Origin: Benincasa hispida
Taxonomy: Eukaryota; Streptophyta; Magnoliopsida; Cucurbitales; Cucurbitaceae
Direction of reading: 5' to 3'
Length of the DNA: 64,000 nucleotides
Assembly (NCBI RefSeq): GCF_009727055.1
Contig: NC_052359.1
Span: 8,539,733-8,603,732, forward strand
In this document: piece by piece, positions 25,125 through 37,245 of the stretch
Layout of the letters: each line of letters begins with the position of its first letter
Position numbering within the stretch: position 1 is the stretch's first letter
Notes under the pieces: generated by a model
What the model was told of the DNA's origin: nothing
Seen by the model: only the letters and a program-made list of their open reading frames with translations
Databases searched by the model: none
Translations under genes and position numbers: made by a program

Positions 25125-25190
25125 ATCTATGATGGCACGTATAATTCACTAAAATAGCGGATGTAGTGAATTATACGTACCATCATAGAT
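25125..25190. repeat. 27-bp inverted repeat (hairpin) at an element junction
   Basis: Arms 25125-25151 and 25164-25190 pair at 26 of 27 positions around a 12-base loop. It lies directly at the junction between the family A LTR ending at 25113 and the gypsy B-like fragment. The right arm matches sequence native to the B interior (near 7465-7500), so the left arm is the added copy. Confidence 0.9.
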
Positions 25191-25804
25191 GCATCGCAAA
25201 GGTAGGCAAGCAGAAAAAGAAAATTTCAAAAGGATAACTCGTTCAAAATAACAAGAAAAGAACCTTCAAGTAGAATAACACTTGTGACCATACCTTAGAA
25301 TTTATGCGGTCAAAGCCATGCGTTGAATGATGGAGAGGATTCTTCCGTTGTAACTGCGCATCGAGGAGAATTATTATCGTACCTACAAGGAGCAAATGCA
25401 CCACATCCAAGAAAGCAGCCACATATCCAAAATAACAATAAAAATAAACTAAACCAAAAAAGTAAGGTAAAGATAGAGTAGAAGACGTCCCTGGAGAAAT
25501 TGGAGTGAGGTCACCGTAAGGAGTCTTCCATGCAGGAAACTGTTCTCAACTGCTTGGGTCAAGAGGCTCATCTTGACCATTGGAACTTCCGGCAATTGTT
25601 GGGCGCATGCTGGTCGCTACGCGCTTATAACTACCTTCAGCTCATGCAACTGATTGCCTTTCTATTTTCGGGTCAATACTGGCTTTTGGTGCATCACCTA
25701 CACTTCAAATATTATTTTCAGCTTGGTCGCACAAGCTACAATACTCCTAAGGTAAAAAGGTTGCCTGCAAAAACACAAAACTCAACATACCATTAGCTGT
25801 CAAG

Positions 25805-25822
25805 TCCCCAGCAACGGCGCCA
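25805..25822 (-). other. tRNA-Asp primer binding site
   Basis: On the minus strand this reads TGGCGCCGTTGCTGGGGA, 17 of 18 bases of the plant tRNA-Asp-complementary primer site used by Athila-type gypsy elements. Confidence 0.88.
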
Positions 25823-26364
25823 AAAACTTGATGTGCGTGGAAAATGGAGTAAATAAATATGCGTTTATCGTTCGTTCTCCATGCATCGCTAGTCATGCGT
25901 CAAATATGCAATATGCGTCTAAGAATGTATGCAATGACCATGCGTTCTTGCCACAAGTTTTCTTGCGCTCTCTCCAAGTATAACGAGATCGCAAGTTTCT
26001 CGGGTGATCCGAGGTCGAAATCAAGGACTTGTAACTAAACGTCATGAAGTAATTTGTTTGCAACGAAGAATAAAAGAATATTGAAGGTTATGGCTATGCG
26101 CTACTTCTACTCCTAACTAATAGATTAAGTAGTGGAAGTATGACTATGAGAGATAGAGACACAACAATTGTTAACGTGTAATAAAATGCATGGAAAAATA
26201 GATAAAATGGCGGGGATGACTTCACTGCAACATTAAGCTTGATCGCAAGGATAACCTCAGCCAGCGCAAGCTATGCGATTATGTTACATACACTTGACGA
26301 AGACGCATGCGATGTATATGCGATAGTGTTGAGAGGCGTTATTTCTAAGTCTTTATTCCTGCTC

Positions 26365-26855
26365 ACGTGCCTTCATGAGTAGGAGTTCACAACTCACTCA
26401 AGATTCAAGTCATGTCACCTATGGTCATCCTAGTGAAATGTAAGTCTCTATCATTAACGGCGTTATATAAAGAGACTAATCATTTTGTGGTCCGGTCTTA
26501 TACATACTTTTTGTATAGGATACCCCCGCACACATGTCTCTACATGAATGATCAGGATCAGATCATTTATAGCACTTTACAACTTGTAACACCTACAAAG
26601 CGGGTCGTATCCGTAATTTCACTACGATAAGGTACCCAACCTTATCCATCTACTACAGACTGTTTAAGTTATTATTTAAACAAGATTCACTTTTATGTCT
26701 CTACATACTTTTTAAATTACATGAAATAAGCTTGGATCTTAGTTTATTGGATTGAGTGTATGCTTATAAATAACACTTATTTTATTAACACAATATGTTT
26801 ATACAAAATTTATAAACTACGAGATTACAAGAGATTTAGGACACCAATTCCAATA
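26365..26855 (-). mobile_element. Partial family A LTR, minus strand
   Basis: It repeats the last half-kilobase of the LTR at 23100-25113 almost base for base (starting TTCATGAGTAGGAGTTCACAA in both), and ends with the reverse complement of TATTGGAATTGG. The rest of the LTR is missing on its left. Confidence 0.75.
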
Positions 26856-27130
26856 ATATTGTCCTGTTCTTGAAGAGTTGTTGTTTCATTCATGTGTTTG
26901 TGGGAAGAGTACGAGTTATTTGTTCGTGACGGGGAGAGGATTCGCGAAGAGCTAGGTCTTTAAGGGTTAGTCCTTAATCTCTTCTTCCTCTCCAACTGTG
27001 AAATGCATGCTTAATTAGATTTGTGAATCCTAATTTCTGTCTTCTGTTTAGTTAGATGTTCTGTAAAATTAAAATTGGAATACGATCCTTTCGCTATGAG
27101 TAGTCACTTACTCTTTCAGCTTTTTCATTT
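26856..27130 (+). mobile_element. 3' end fragment of a family A-like LTR, plus strand
   Basis: The stretch resembles the terminal part of family A LTRs (CTTAATCTCTTCTTCC ... AATACGATCCTTTCGCT; compare ATATCGATCCTTCGCTTCCGC near 14800). It faces the minus-strand piece to its left. Boundaries are uncertain. Confidence 0.4.
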
Positions 27131-29284
27131 AGTTGAGTTAGATTTGGCCTTTGAAACGTTGTAATTGTGTGGTGATTGTGTTTCTAAAAAAACTTTCAAA
27201 ATCTGCTATATGAATTTTCATAATAATTTCTCACTAAACTAGGATTTCTCAAATGTTTATTCTTGCTATTTACATTTCTTAAGAGAACTTTATAATTTCA
27301 TAATCTTGTTAAATTGTATTTTGCTTTTATTTTTTATTTTTAATTTTGCTTTTATCCTTCTATAATCTAATGAATCAATGTCATAGATGTTGAAAATTTC
27401 ATTGTCAACTGATTGATGGATTGTGCATGAGCAATAAAAATATGAATAGATATGGTCCAAGTGCAACCATACGCTATTGATGAAGTAATAAAACTTAGAG
27501 TATTCCAAGTGTTGAATCCCACGAGACTAATTTTGATTTTAATTCTCTTAAGGCAACACAATCAATGTAACCATAAGTAACCAAGTTTTGTGAATTGATA
27601 GTAAATAAGTTGAATGTTGATTAAAAATAGTAAATAAGAATGAATGAACAAGGATAAAACCATGTTTCAACCAACTAGGAAATATGCCTTAGGCAATGCA
27701 GTCGTATCATACCGAGATAGTGATTTAGTCAAGGAAAGAAAACTCCTCCTATTCGGTCTTGTGTCAAGTTCCTTTAGGAGCTTTAAGCACCTAATGCCTA
27801 TATATCTATGGTTAGCTAGATTTTAGATTAATTCTCATGAATTTTCTTTATCCTATGGTGTACCTTATTTCTAAGGCTATGTGAGAATCTTATTTCTAGG
27901 CTTTTAATCTCATATTCTTTTGTGACATCAGTTTAGATCCTAATCTTCTCAGTATTAAGACTCCATTAGATTGCTAAATTAAGTGACCAATTTAACTTAA
28001 CAATTCTTATCCTTAAATTCAATAAAGGAAATGTACAAGTTAAAGAGATATGAAGTATATGCATTATTCAAGTCATGAAACCCTAGGGTATTCACATTAC
28101 TTAACCCATTAAAGATTTTAGCTCATGGTTAAGAACAAATGAATGGATTTCATTATATCATAAACAATGATTACAAGATAAAGATTCAAAAGAATAAAAA
28201 AAAATGAAATGAAATGAAAGTGCGAAAATAAACTAAGACAATGCTCGAAAATATAGTAAATAAATCCTTGGAGCAATCTCTAACTCTCCTAATCTCCCCC
28301 TAAGGTGGATTCTCCTTTTTCAAGGATGAATCCTCCCTCTACACACATTCTCATGGGGTAGGGATGATCTAGTGTTAATGTCCTTTACAGAAACTTTTCT
28401 TCTTGAAGTTTTTTTGACTAGGAAGGGAAGATTTTCATCCAAGAATATGTTGAAAAATACAGAGTAAGAACTACTTAGAGCAATATCTAACTCTCTTAAT
28501 CTCTTCCTATAGTGGATTCTCCTTTTTCAAGGATGAATCCTCCTTCTACAGACGTTCTCATGTGATTAGGATAATCTAGAGCTAATGTCCTTCAGAAGAA
28601 CTTTCTTTCTTGAAGTTTTCTGACAGGAAAGGAAAGATTTTCATCCAAGAGTGGATGAATTTCATAGAAGATCGAAGAAGAAAGCTTTCCATCCTTTTAT
28701 AGGTCCTAACTGAATGAAATGAGGCAAAAAATGATGCTCCAGAGGTTTACTAGGTGATTTTGATGCCGAGAAACGACTTTGGACCAAAAGAATAGAAATT
28801 ATGGATGACTGGACACAATTCCATAAAATATGATTTTGATGTGAGCGCATCAACTGCAGGAGATGTGGGTGCATCGACAACAATTTTTGCAAAATAGTCA
28901 GAATTTCATGTAAAAGCTCATAAAATCATCTAAAACTAGTAAAAATCTACTTTTGATGATGAAAGACTTTCACATGACTAAATTATCCATTTAAGAATAT
29001 ATATTGGGAAAAAACACATGTAAATGACTATTTTCACCATGTAAAAGTATCAAAATATTACTAAAAAAACATGCATCTCACGACATTAATAGAAAAAACC
29101 AAACTCAAAACACGAACGAAGATGGATCGACAATTTAGAAAATATAATTCATCTCTCGAATGAGATGAGAGACCAAGAAAATGAATCCAATTCATGAGGG
29201 GGTATTTATATAAGTTTCACCTTTCCATTTCACCTTTTCTTCTTTAATGGTCATGGATTTAAAACTATGATATTTCGCTAATAA
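27131..29284. mobile_element. Decayed gypsy LTR-like region with a local duplication
   Basis: Open frames are short and unconvincing. The block 27420-28160 resembles the family G LTRs in layout (marker-like GGTCCAAGTGCAACC, then a region of TCTTAT/TTAAAT repeats), so it is probably another gypsy LTR remnant. It contains the tandem duplication at 28271-28653. Confidence 0.4.
28271..28653. repeat. Tandem duplication, about 206-bp period
   Basis: Copy 1 (about 28271-28448) and copy 2 (about 28477-28653) share GGATTCTCCTTTTTCAAGGA, GATGAATCCTCC and GATTTTCATCCAAGA in the same order with scattered changes, so the duplication is old. Confidence 0.85.
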
Positions 29285-29289
29285 ATTTA

Positions 29290-31100
29290 TGTAACAACCC
29301 AAATTTGTACGCATACACTGCAGGAAATTAAATGTCAAATGTTAAGTAGGACGAAATTTTATTTAAAGGGGTGTAAATGTAATACCCTAACCCTAATTTA
29401 GAAAGTAGGAAAACAAATAAAAAATATAATTAAGAATGAAAAATATATAAATTTAATAGAAAAATCGGGTGGAAATTTAGAATTGGAAAAAAAATAGGAA
29501 ATTTATTAATTATCCAAAAATCATGAATAAGGGGGCAGAATCAGGGAGAATTAATTAGAAGTTGGACGTTAGCTAATTCAGGAGACAAGGGGCAGTAAAT
29601 AACTTTTTGTTTGGGCATTGCTCATTGGAAGAATTGAAGGTGAATTAATTGCCCATATACTCTTAAAATTTGAAAGATTTAAAAAGGGGAAGTGAAATCC
29701 ACAAGTAGTGAATGCAACCCACGCGTGAAAAACTAACGAGAGTGGAGAGAGTAAGAGCAAGAGCGAAACCAGCGAGAGCGAGAGCAAGAGTCAAACCAGC
29801 GAGAGCGAGAGTCAAACCAGCAAGAGTCACGAGAGCCAAACCAGCGAGAAAGTTGGAGAAAGCGAAATTCTGAGAACAGAAAGAGCGAGATTTGGACTGA
29901 AGCGTAGATTATGCGTTGAATTTGGCCACGATCTTATAGATTATACATGGAGAATCCTAAAATTGAATACAAACAAAGGTTGAAGACGTAAGGGCAAACG
30001 TTAGGCAAAATTAGGTGTCTTATTAAGAGAAATTCTTAAACCTAAGTAATTTTAAAGAAGCCATTTATAGGATGAGTTATCACAGTGAGAAAAGCTGGAA
30101 ACGGCTATAAATAGGAGGCTTTGGGCTGGAAGTTAAACTCATTCTCAAACAAAACTCAGTAGTAAAAATCGTGTGAAAAGGGTGAAGTAATTCTGTTAGT
30201 TTGAAGGAGAAAACACGAGGGAAGTGCTGCCAAAATTTCCTTCTGATTTAAGAGGGAAAGCTCTACTAATTAAACCATAAGGAATAATAAGAAATAACTA
30301 GAATCGCAGTCAAGGTAAGTAGTTTATCTCACCATCTCTTTTAAGTGTTTCATGGTAGTGTACCATTAATATGTTGCATAATTATGTTTGTTTATAAGAT
30401 TAAATTTTAATTAGATAAAGGTTATGCTTCTAGGGCTAGCAAGGCATGTATGGTTGCACCCCTCTAGACCCAATTCTATGTCAAGTTTATGCTAGGGACT
30501 AATAGGGTATGTGTGGTTGCACCCCTCTAGTCCAATCTTACATTTATGTTAATGGTTGATGTTGGATGCGACTCTGGCCCTACTGACTGCATGACCCGCT
30601 AATCATCAGATGGGTTAGTTTCCGCCTAAGTTCTCATCTTCCTATCAAGGCGGAGAAATTTACGTTAGAAGCATAACCGACCACCACATGTTATTATATG
30701 TTTTCGGTCCCAATCATATGTTTTCAGAACATGTTGCATGTGATTGTGCATTTGGTCACTACCCTATGTGAGAACTACTTACTGGGAATATTATATACTC
30801 ATCCTATTTTTACAGACTTTGTAGGTAAGGACACAGCGTAGGTGACAGGACTGGACGTCGCTCAAATGGCCAACCATCAAACTCACTATTATAGGCATAT
30901 GCATTTTTGTATCACTATGCTAGTGTTTTATAGATCCTGATGTTTTGTAAAATAAACTTTTCATATAGTTTTCTACCTAATTAATAAAATCTTAGATATG
31001 TTCTTTTGGGATTTTTACCAAAACTCATCTCATAATAGAAAAGTCTAAGTATGCATGTCATAGCGGTCGGACCATAATATGTAAGGATCCAGTTGTTACA
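29290..31100 (+). mobile_element. Solo LTR of family D with perfect 5-bp duplication
   Basis: An 1,811-bp unit begins TGTAACAACCC and ends CAGTTGTTACA. It is flanked by ATTTA on both sides (29285-29289 and 31101-31105). An imperfect internal repeat carries the words TGTGGTTGCACCCCTCTAG and TATGGTTGCACCCCTCTAG near 30450 and 30510. A short A/G-rich array (repeats of GCGAGAG, 29735-29845) lies in the 5' half. No primer site or second LTR follows, so it is a solo LTR. A minus-strand relative is at 519-2540. Confidence 0.9.
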
Positions 31101-32129
31101 ATTTAAAACAACTAATTGAAAATAAGTTTTTAATAAAAGTATTTTTTTAAATCCAATTTTGGACCATATAACATAAATCGATTTAAAAAAAAAAAAACAT
31201 TTTGCATGTATGTTTGGAATCTTAAGTCTGAGAATGCTCAGCCTAGGGATTAGGTTGAAAGGTTTAGGTAGCCCGAGTTTAAGAAAATTGTGTTTGGAGT
31301 GTAGGTTTTGAAAGTCTAGGTTTAAGAAGTCTCGGTTGAAGTGCAGGCTTAGGAAGTCTGAGAATGAAGTGTAGATTTATAAATCTTGAGTTTGTTAAAT
31401 GTTTATTTGTATATTTAGTCGATGGTTAGATTTTAGAGTAGTTTAAATTTTATCATCTTAATTATTTTAATATAGTTAAGTTTAATCTAAAAAGATATAG
31501 AAGAATATTTCTTTAATTTTAAAATAGAGATTTGACTAAAATTATAATTTTATTTAATTTATTGTTATAATAATTTGATATTTTGATTTTACTAGGATTT
31601 TGAATAAAATTTCATAGACCTTTGTCATTTTAACTAATTTGAAAAGAATAATTTTTTAGTCATAATATGTGAACTTTAAATTGAAAGAAATTAGTATTTT
31701 AATCTTAAATTTAATTATTAAAAAATTATTCTTTTTTTATCAAATTACATTTGAGAAATAAAAATAAATCATAAAGTTTGAGTTTTAATTCTTATTTTAC
31801 CACTAAGTTGTTTCCAACATTTTAATCCTTTACATTTAGAAAAATAATTTTAAGTCTTCGAGCTTGTCAAATTTACCAAAGGAAAAAAAATAAAAATGTT
31901 ATTAAATTAAATTAGGGGTTTCTACACCTATATTCTAAATAAATATATCTAATTACACAATTACAGTCTAATGGACCATAATTTCACACAAAAATCAGGC
32001 CTAATTTACCTTTTTGCCTCATTACTATTCAATTTTTATAATATATATATATAAGTAAATAATAAATATACATACACATATACATATAAATATATAAATA
32101 TATATGTTAAAAGTTAACAAAAAAATTAT

Positions 32130-32260
32130 TTGGGGTGGGGTTAAGGTCGGGGATACCCTCCCTGTTCTCGGTTTGACTCCATCCCCGATCAAATCGAAGA
32201 TTTTTCGCCTCGATAGGGGTAGGTACCCGCGAGAATTTTTGCCGACCCTACTTCTAATCA
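32130..32260. repeat. G/C-rich GGGGA module
   Basis: A G/C-rich patch in very AT-rich DNA with the words GGGGTGGGG, CGGGGATACCC and CATCCCCGATC. Similar patches are at 33112-33260 and 55278-55436. Confidence 0.45.
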
Positions 32261-33016
32261 TTTTTTCTTTTAGAGTTTTTTGAAATATTATTATTATTAG
32301 ATTTTTCTAAAAAAAATTCTCTCTTCCCTTGTTTGTTCAAAATTTAATGTTTCATGTATTTTACGAGATCTGGTTTATTTTCTTCTATTTTTCATAGTTG
32401 ACAATCCATCACCTATCTATTGAGATCTCAAGTATATATCGAATATACTGGTAATATAGTAGAAAACGTAAATATGCATCACATATACCATGGTTTATTT
32501 TTTGTGTGTTTACAAATATATTGAAAAATATAAATATACTTCGAATATATTGTTCAGTATATAAGACAATATATTGTACAAATTATATTGTTTATGTATT
32601 TATCAAATATACACTAATTTGGTTCTAGAAAATGCAAATATATAGTGCTATATATCTCAAATATATCTCATTTCTCCTTCAAAGCTTCTCGTTAATTCTT
32701 GCTTTCATTTATGAGGACAACAATTATCAAATTTTTTAAGAAACTTTCTTTACTTGTTATGTTTTGAAAAGAAAACTGTTTAGAAAAGTTCATAATCACA
32801 AAAAACTTCACTTACATGCTTCTTTTGGTATCATCATCATCATTAATATATTAATCATCATCATCATCTACATATATATATATATGTACACGCTCAAAAA
32901 TAGTAGCTTAAAAGCTATTGTTTTTATTTTTTATTTTTTTACTTTTTTTAAATTTCATTTTATAGTATAATTAACTTTAATTTTTTATTAAATTTAAAAT
33001 TATTTTATATTAATTT

Positions 33017-33044
33017 TAATAATAATAATAATAATAATAATAAT
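33017..33044. repeat. AAT microsatellite
   Basis: About nine uninterrupted AAT/ATA triplets. Confidence 0.9.
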
Positions 33045-33111
33045 TTGTTACCTAAAATATTTATGATTTCAATATAAATACAAAAATTTAATTAATTTTT
33101 AATAAAAAATA

Positions 33112-33260
33112 AAAGATGGAGATTTTTTCTCATGGGGATTCCCCGACTCGACTCCCACTCTCCAAAACAAGGAATGAGATGGGGACGAAGATTACAAATC
33201 TTCATGGGGACAAGGATGGGGAATGCATCCTTAACCTCGCCTCATTGCCATCCCTAATTA
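33112..33260. repeat. G/C-rich GGGGA module
   Basis: Contains ATGGGGATTCCCCG, GAGATGGGGACGAAG and CATGGGGACAAGGATGGGG. It is the second of three such patches in the window; the class of element is not recognised. Confidence 0.45.
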
Positions 33261-33970
33261 AAAGAAAAATAAAGTGTATTATAAAAAATATTATTGTAAT
33301 TAAACTATGAGCCTGTTTGGAATGACTTAGGAAAAAATGTTTTTCAAATGTTCATTTTTATTTAAACATTTTTAATAAAAACTCCTTAAAAAAAATACAC
33401 ATGTGTTTACCAACTCTTTTAAAAAGTATTTTTATGTACAAGTTTGTTAGATTTGTTATATACTAAAATTCTTTTTATTAATGTTTTTCAAAGTTGATTG
33501 GTTGCAATCCCCAGAGGTGGGGTTAGAGTTGGCCGCAATGGTCATCAGATGTGGTGTCCAGAAGTTGGTCGGTGGATAAAGGGTAATCCATGGGTTTAAA
33601 TAAGGTGTAGGAAGCCAACACTTACTAGATCCTTGCCCCAAACAAGCCCGACCCTTGAAACAAACACCCCAAAAGAAATCTTTTATCAATAGGTCAACAA
33701 TCCATAGAGCCTAAAGTTAAACTATTGATAAACCAAATCAATGCAATATAAAATATTAGGCTCAAATTATAGTAGCTTGGGATGGAATGATAGAGATAAG
33801 TGCATAGAAGGTAGAAGAAAAATATTTGATAAAAAAGTAAACGTTGGTAAAGAACTTTGTTATTCCATTTACACTCAATTTTTGTGACTCTCATTTGTAA
33901 CTAAATTACCATGTAATTGCAGTTTTAACCACTTGGGTTAAATCGATCATGGTTAGCTTATTGGGCATCA

Positions 33971-34510
33971 TTTTTTTTTTAGAATAGGTGATATTATTAT
34001 ACAACAATAAAGAGGATCCCACAGCTCAAGATCAAGGCATCAAAGCAACAAAGCACAAAAAAAACAAGACTCCAATGAAACAAAAACAAACAACACTATC
34101 CACCTGGGAGAAAAACAAAGAAAAGGAAACAAAACCCCACAACCTGGGGCCAACAGCAAAACAAAGAACAACGAAAAGAAGAAAAAGAAGAAAAACATCC
34201 ATAAACGCATTATATAAGACCAAGAAGATCAACCCGTTAGGAAACAGTACGAGCACGAACCGTAGAGACCATAATGTGAAACAGAGCAGACACTGTCCTC
34301 GGATTACCCCCATGAAGCCGCCGATTATACTCCTGCCAAATGTAGTAGATGGAAGCACACCAGAAAACATGAAATAGCTTACTATGCACCTCCTTACCCG
34401 ACCCCACTCGACACATCCAAGACAACTCAACATCCCAATCCGTCACTCGATGAGACGAACCCAACTGATGCAACACACCTGACCACACCTCTCTCCCAAG
34501 CCCACACTCA
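33971..34510 (-). mobile_element. LINE 3' end, 5'-truncated
   Basis: On the minus strand the region encodes the C-terminal part of a plant L1-type reverse transcriptase (the zf-RVT end), then an untranslated tail and an A-run (ten T on the plus strand at 33971-33980). Truncation from the 5' side plus a 3' A-run is the normal outcome of target-primed reverse transcription. No target duplication could be matched by eye. Confidence 0.65.
34237..34488 (-). pseudogene. LINE reverse transcriptase C-terminal fragment
   Basis: An 83-codon minus-strand frame contains SHRVTDWDVELSW, KLFHVFWCASIYYIWQEYN and RRLHGGNPRTVS, a pattern I recognise from the zf-RVT tail of plant LINE ORF2 proteins (W.R...GSGK...R..W...VY.IW.ERN.R.H). 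Full-length ORF2 would be well over a thousand residues, so this is only the end. The frame overlapping it in another phase (34032-34433) is not part of it. Confidence 0.6.
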
Positions 34511-35630
34511 AAATCACTTGATGGAGAAAATCAGGATGTAATCTTTATAAATTCACTTCATTTTAAGGAACATTGACTTAAAAGTAGAGAAGAAAGACTC
34601 TTAAGCATTGTTTGTTAAGGGACAAAAAAAAAAAAAAAAAAAAATCACTTACAATTACTCCCACGAATAGGGACATATAAAATTTGACTGCCCTATTTTA
34701 GAACAAAGTAGTTGCTCATGTTCTTGAAGTGTATGGGTCAACTGAACTACTTGTTATTAGTGAGTCTTATGGAACCAATGAATGGATTTTTAGGATATGT
34801 TTGGAATTCATTTTCAAGTGTTTAATTTAAAAAATAAGTCATTTTGGAAGAAGTTAGAGTGTTTGATAACCACTCAAAATAGTTTTTCAAATGTATTTTA
34901 ATCGGTTTTTATCAAAAGTGTTTAAAGAAAAATGAAATTTTTAAAAAACATTTTTTTCTTAAATTGATCTTAAACGAGATTAAAAGAAACAGTGGGTGGC
35001 AAGGTCACTCATGTGAAATCAAAGGGTATGAATCTATAAAACTAGAGCTTGAAAATGGTACCATTAAGATTCTCTCGTAAGTGAAATAAGTGCCAGGCCT
35101 TGAGAGAATAATTTGACACGATAAAAATAAATAACTTGTAAGTTTTTTTTTTCTTTTTATAGAGATAACTAGTGTAAGTTTTTTTCCCCCTAAAAGAGAT
35201 AACTGATTTAAGTTAATTGTTGGAAGTTAGTTTCGATTAATTTTATGCTTTATAATTACATAAAATTATTGAAAGTAAAAGGCTGGTTTGGATTAACCTT
35301 TAATTGTTGGGTTGTTTGTTTGACTATAATAGAAACAGAATATAATGTAATTTAAAATTTATGTTTGGCTTGAGCATCTTGAGTCCGAATTGTAATACTA
35401 AATTCATTTCATTCCGACAGCTTTCAATTAAATTCCCTTTTTCATTGTTTTCACGTTTTACGATTCCATCTTCGTTCCACCCTCGATTCCACCTGCATTC
35501 TAACACCCCTCTAATTTTCAATAATCCTAATTACATTCCAACTCCCTAAACAATCCCTTAAATGCTTAAGAAGTATTTTTAAGTGAAAAAAAGAGTATTT
35601 TTAAGTATTTAAAAAGTCAATCTAAATAGG
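34511..35630. other. Spacer with MITE-like segments
   Basis: No gene seen. An A-run stands at about 34624-34644. Two stretches have the look of small DNA transposons: 34793-34985 (ATATGTTTGGAATTC start, poorly paired ends) and about 35307-35552 (GGGTTGTTTG start against a right end whose reverse complement is GGGATTGTTTAGGGAG). The second would fit a PIF/Harbinger-type MITE, but no 3-bp duplication was confirmed. Confidence 0.4.
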
Positions 35631-36308
35631 TTCAAAATAGGGTTGGAAATAGGAAAAAAAAAACTATTTACAATTTATAGCAAAAAAAGATTCAATGTTC
35701 CTTTTTTTCAAATTACCAAAAATACCCTTCATTTGCCACACGTTATCTTTGTTTCTTGTTTTTTTTTTTCTCAATTTCAGGCATCACGTTTCATTTTTTT
35801 TCAATTTCAGCATCACTAATCTTCTTCCTCGCCGATCTCCCTCCTCTACACCATGATTTTCTTCCTCGATCACGATACGATTCTTTTCTTCTCTTTTTTG
35901 CGCTTGTAGGTCTACATTTCTTTCTTGATTTTCTTCTTTGATTTTCTACACACGTCCATCGATGGCTTCTTCCCTATTGATAATGGATTCTTCTATCCTT
36001 CATCCATCATTGATAATGGATTCTTCGCTCTCCCCAATTTCTTTTCTTCTGTCTTGCGCTCTTTCTTCTTCGTATTCTCTTCTCTTCTTTTCTAGGTTTT
36101 AGGTCATTCATATGATGTAGCCTTCCTTCTTCTTGTTGTTTTTCCTTTTTAGTTTTTCAGTATATTAGAATTCTATCAATTTGGTTGTTGTATTTGTGTT
36201 CTTTTCAATCTTTCATTAATTTTTATTATTCTTTATTTTTTTATTTGTTGTTATGCATATAGATAGTTTTTGGTGTGAATATGTATGAATGTGAACATTT
36301 TTCTACAA

Positions 36309-36612
36309 CTGATAGATAATGATAGAGCTCTATCACTATTTATTATTGATACAAAGTGATAGAGCTCACTTTCTATCAGTGATAGACAATTATAGAGCTC
36401 CATCACTCTTTATAACAATGATTGAGCTCTATCACTAGTTGATATACTGTGATTGAGCTCTATCATTATCTATCAGTGATATACTATGATTGAGCTCTAT
36501 CATTGTCTCTCACTGATAGACGGTGATAACACTCTATCACCGTCTATCAGTGATACACAATGGTAGAGCGCACTGATAGAGAGTGATAAAGCTCTATCAT
36601 TGTCTATCACTT
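36309..36612. repeat. Self-complementary minisatellite array 1
   Basis: Alternating half-sites TGATAGA and TCTATCA with short spacers such as CAGTG, CACTG and GCTC. Palindromes such as TGATAGAGCTCTATCA recur. There is no fixed spacer as in a CRISPR array. Confidence 0.9.
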
Positions 36613-36746
36613 ATATAAAGTTATTGAGCTATATACATATGAACATCTTTCTTATACAATCTTCTTTTCCTTTTATTGTAGTAATGTATATCATTTTTTT
36701 TTCATTTATAGATCTTTGAATATATATGGATGTTAACATTTCTCTA

Positions 36747-37245
36747 CACTGATAGACAATGATTGATCTCTATCACTGTCTATCAATTATATAAAGTGAT
36801 AGAGCTCTATCACTGATAAATAGAAAGTGATAGAACTCTACCACTCTATCACTTTATTAGTCTTTATTTTTTATTTGTTGTTGGGTAGATAGTTTTTGGT
36901 GTGAATATGTATAGATGTGAACATTTCTCTACCACTGGTAGACAATGATAGACATCTATCATTGTCTATCAGTTATACAAAATGATAGAGCTCTATCACT
37001 GATAGACAGTGATAGAATTCTATCACTTTCTATTTCTATCACTGTCTATCACTGATAGACGGTTATAGAGCTTTATCACTCTCTATAACAGTGATTGAGC
37101 TCTATCACTAATGATATACTGCGATTGAGCTCTATCATTGTCTATTAGTGATAGACAGTGATAGAGATCTATCACTGTCTATCAGTGCGTTCTATCACTG
37201 ATAGACAGTGATAGAGTGCTATCACTGTCTATCACTAATATAAAG
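36747..37245. repeat. Self-complementary minisatellite arrays 2 and 3
   Basis: Two further blocks (36747-36855 and 36950-37245) of the same half-sites lie just upstream of the transposase start. They contain the longest clean stretches, for example ATAGACAGTGATAGAG followed by its near complement. A non-repeat segment between them (36877-36945) duplicates 36246-36308. Confidence 0.9.

Larger units (their letters stand above)
25114..26364 (-). mobile_element. Gypsy B-like fragment, minus strand, with well-kept primer site
   Basis: Read on the minus strand, this is the 3' part of an LTR (about 26364 down to 25829), a tRNA-Asp primer site, and part of the leader homologous to 6823-7500 of element B. 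It contains no coding region. Both ends are abrupt and adjoin family A minus-strand LTR sequence. Confidence 0.72.
31106..33970. other. AT-rich spacer with small repeats
   Basis: No gene is recognisable. It holds simple repeats (TA-rich at 32040-32105, ATC-rich at 32830-32895, AAT at 33017-33044), two G-rich modules (32130-32260 and 33112-33260), and MITE-like pieces: a GCCTGTTTGGAATGAC start at 33312 and a G/C-richer block at about 33495-33680 ending in the reverse complement of TTTGGGGTGTTTGTTTCAAG. None of the MITE calls has a verified pair of ends. Confidence 0.5.

Noticed and set aside
33988..34377. Plus-strand Lys-rich frame of 129 codons
   Set aside because: It is antisense to the LINE tail and low in complexity.
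34032..34433. Minus-strand frame of 133 mostly hydrophobic residues
   Set aside because: It overlaps the LINE zf-RVT frame in another phase and looks like an artefact of translated A-rich sequence.
35307..35552. Firm PIF/Harbinger MITE call
   Set aside because: End similarity is only partial and no TTA or TAA duplication could be confirmed by eye, so it was left as a low-confidence note.
36309..37245. CRISPR-like repeat array
   Set aside because: Units are variable, self-complementary and without constant-length unique spacers, and the context is a plant MULE.
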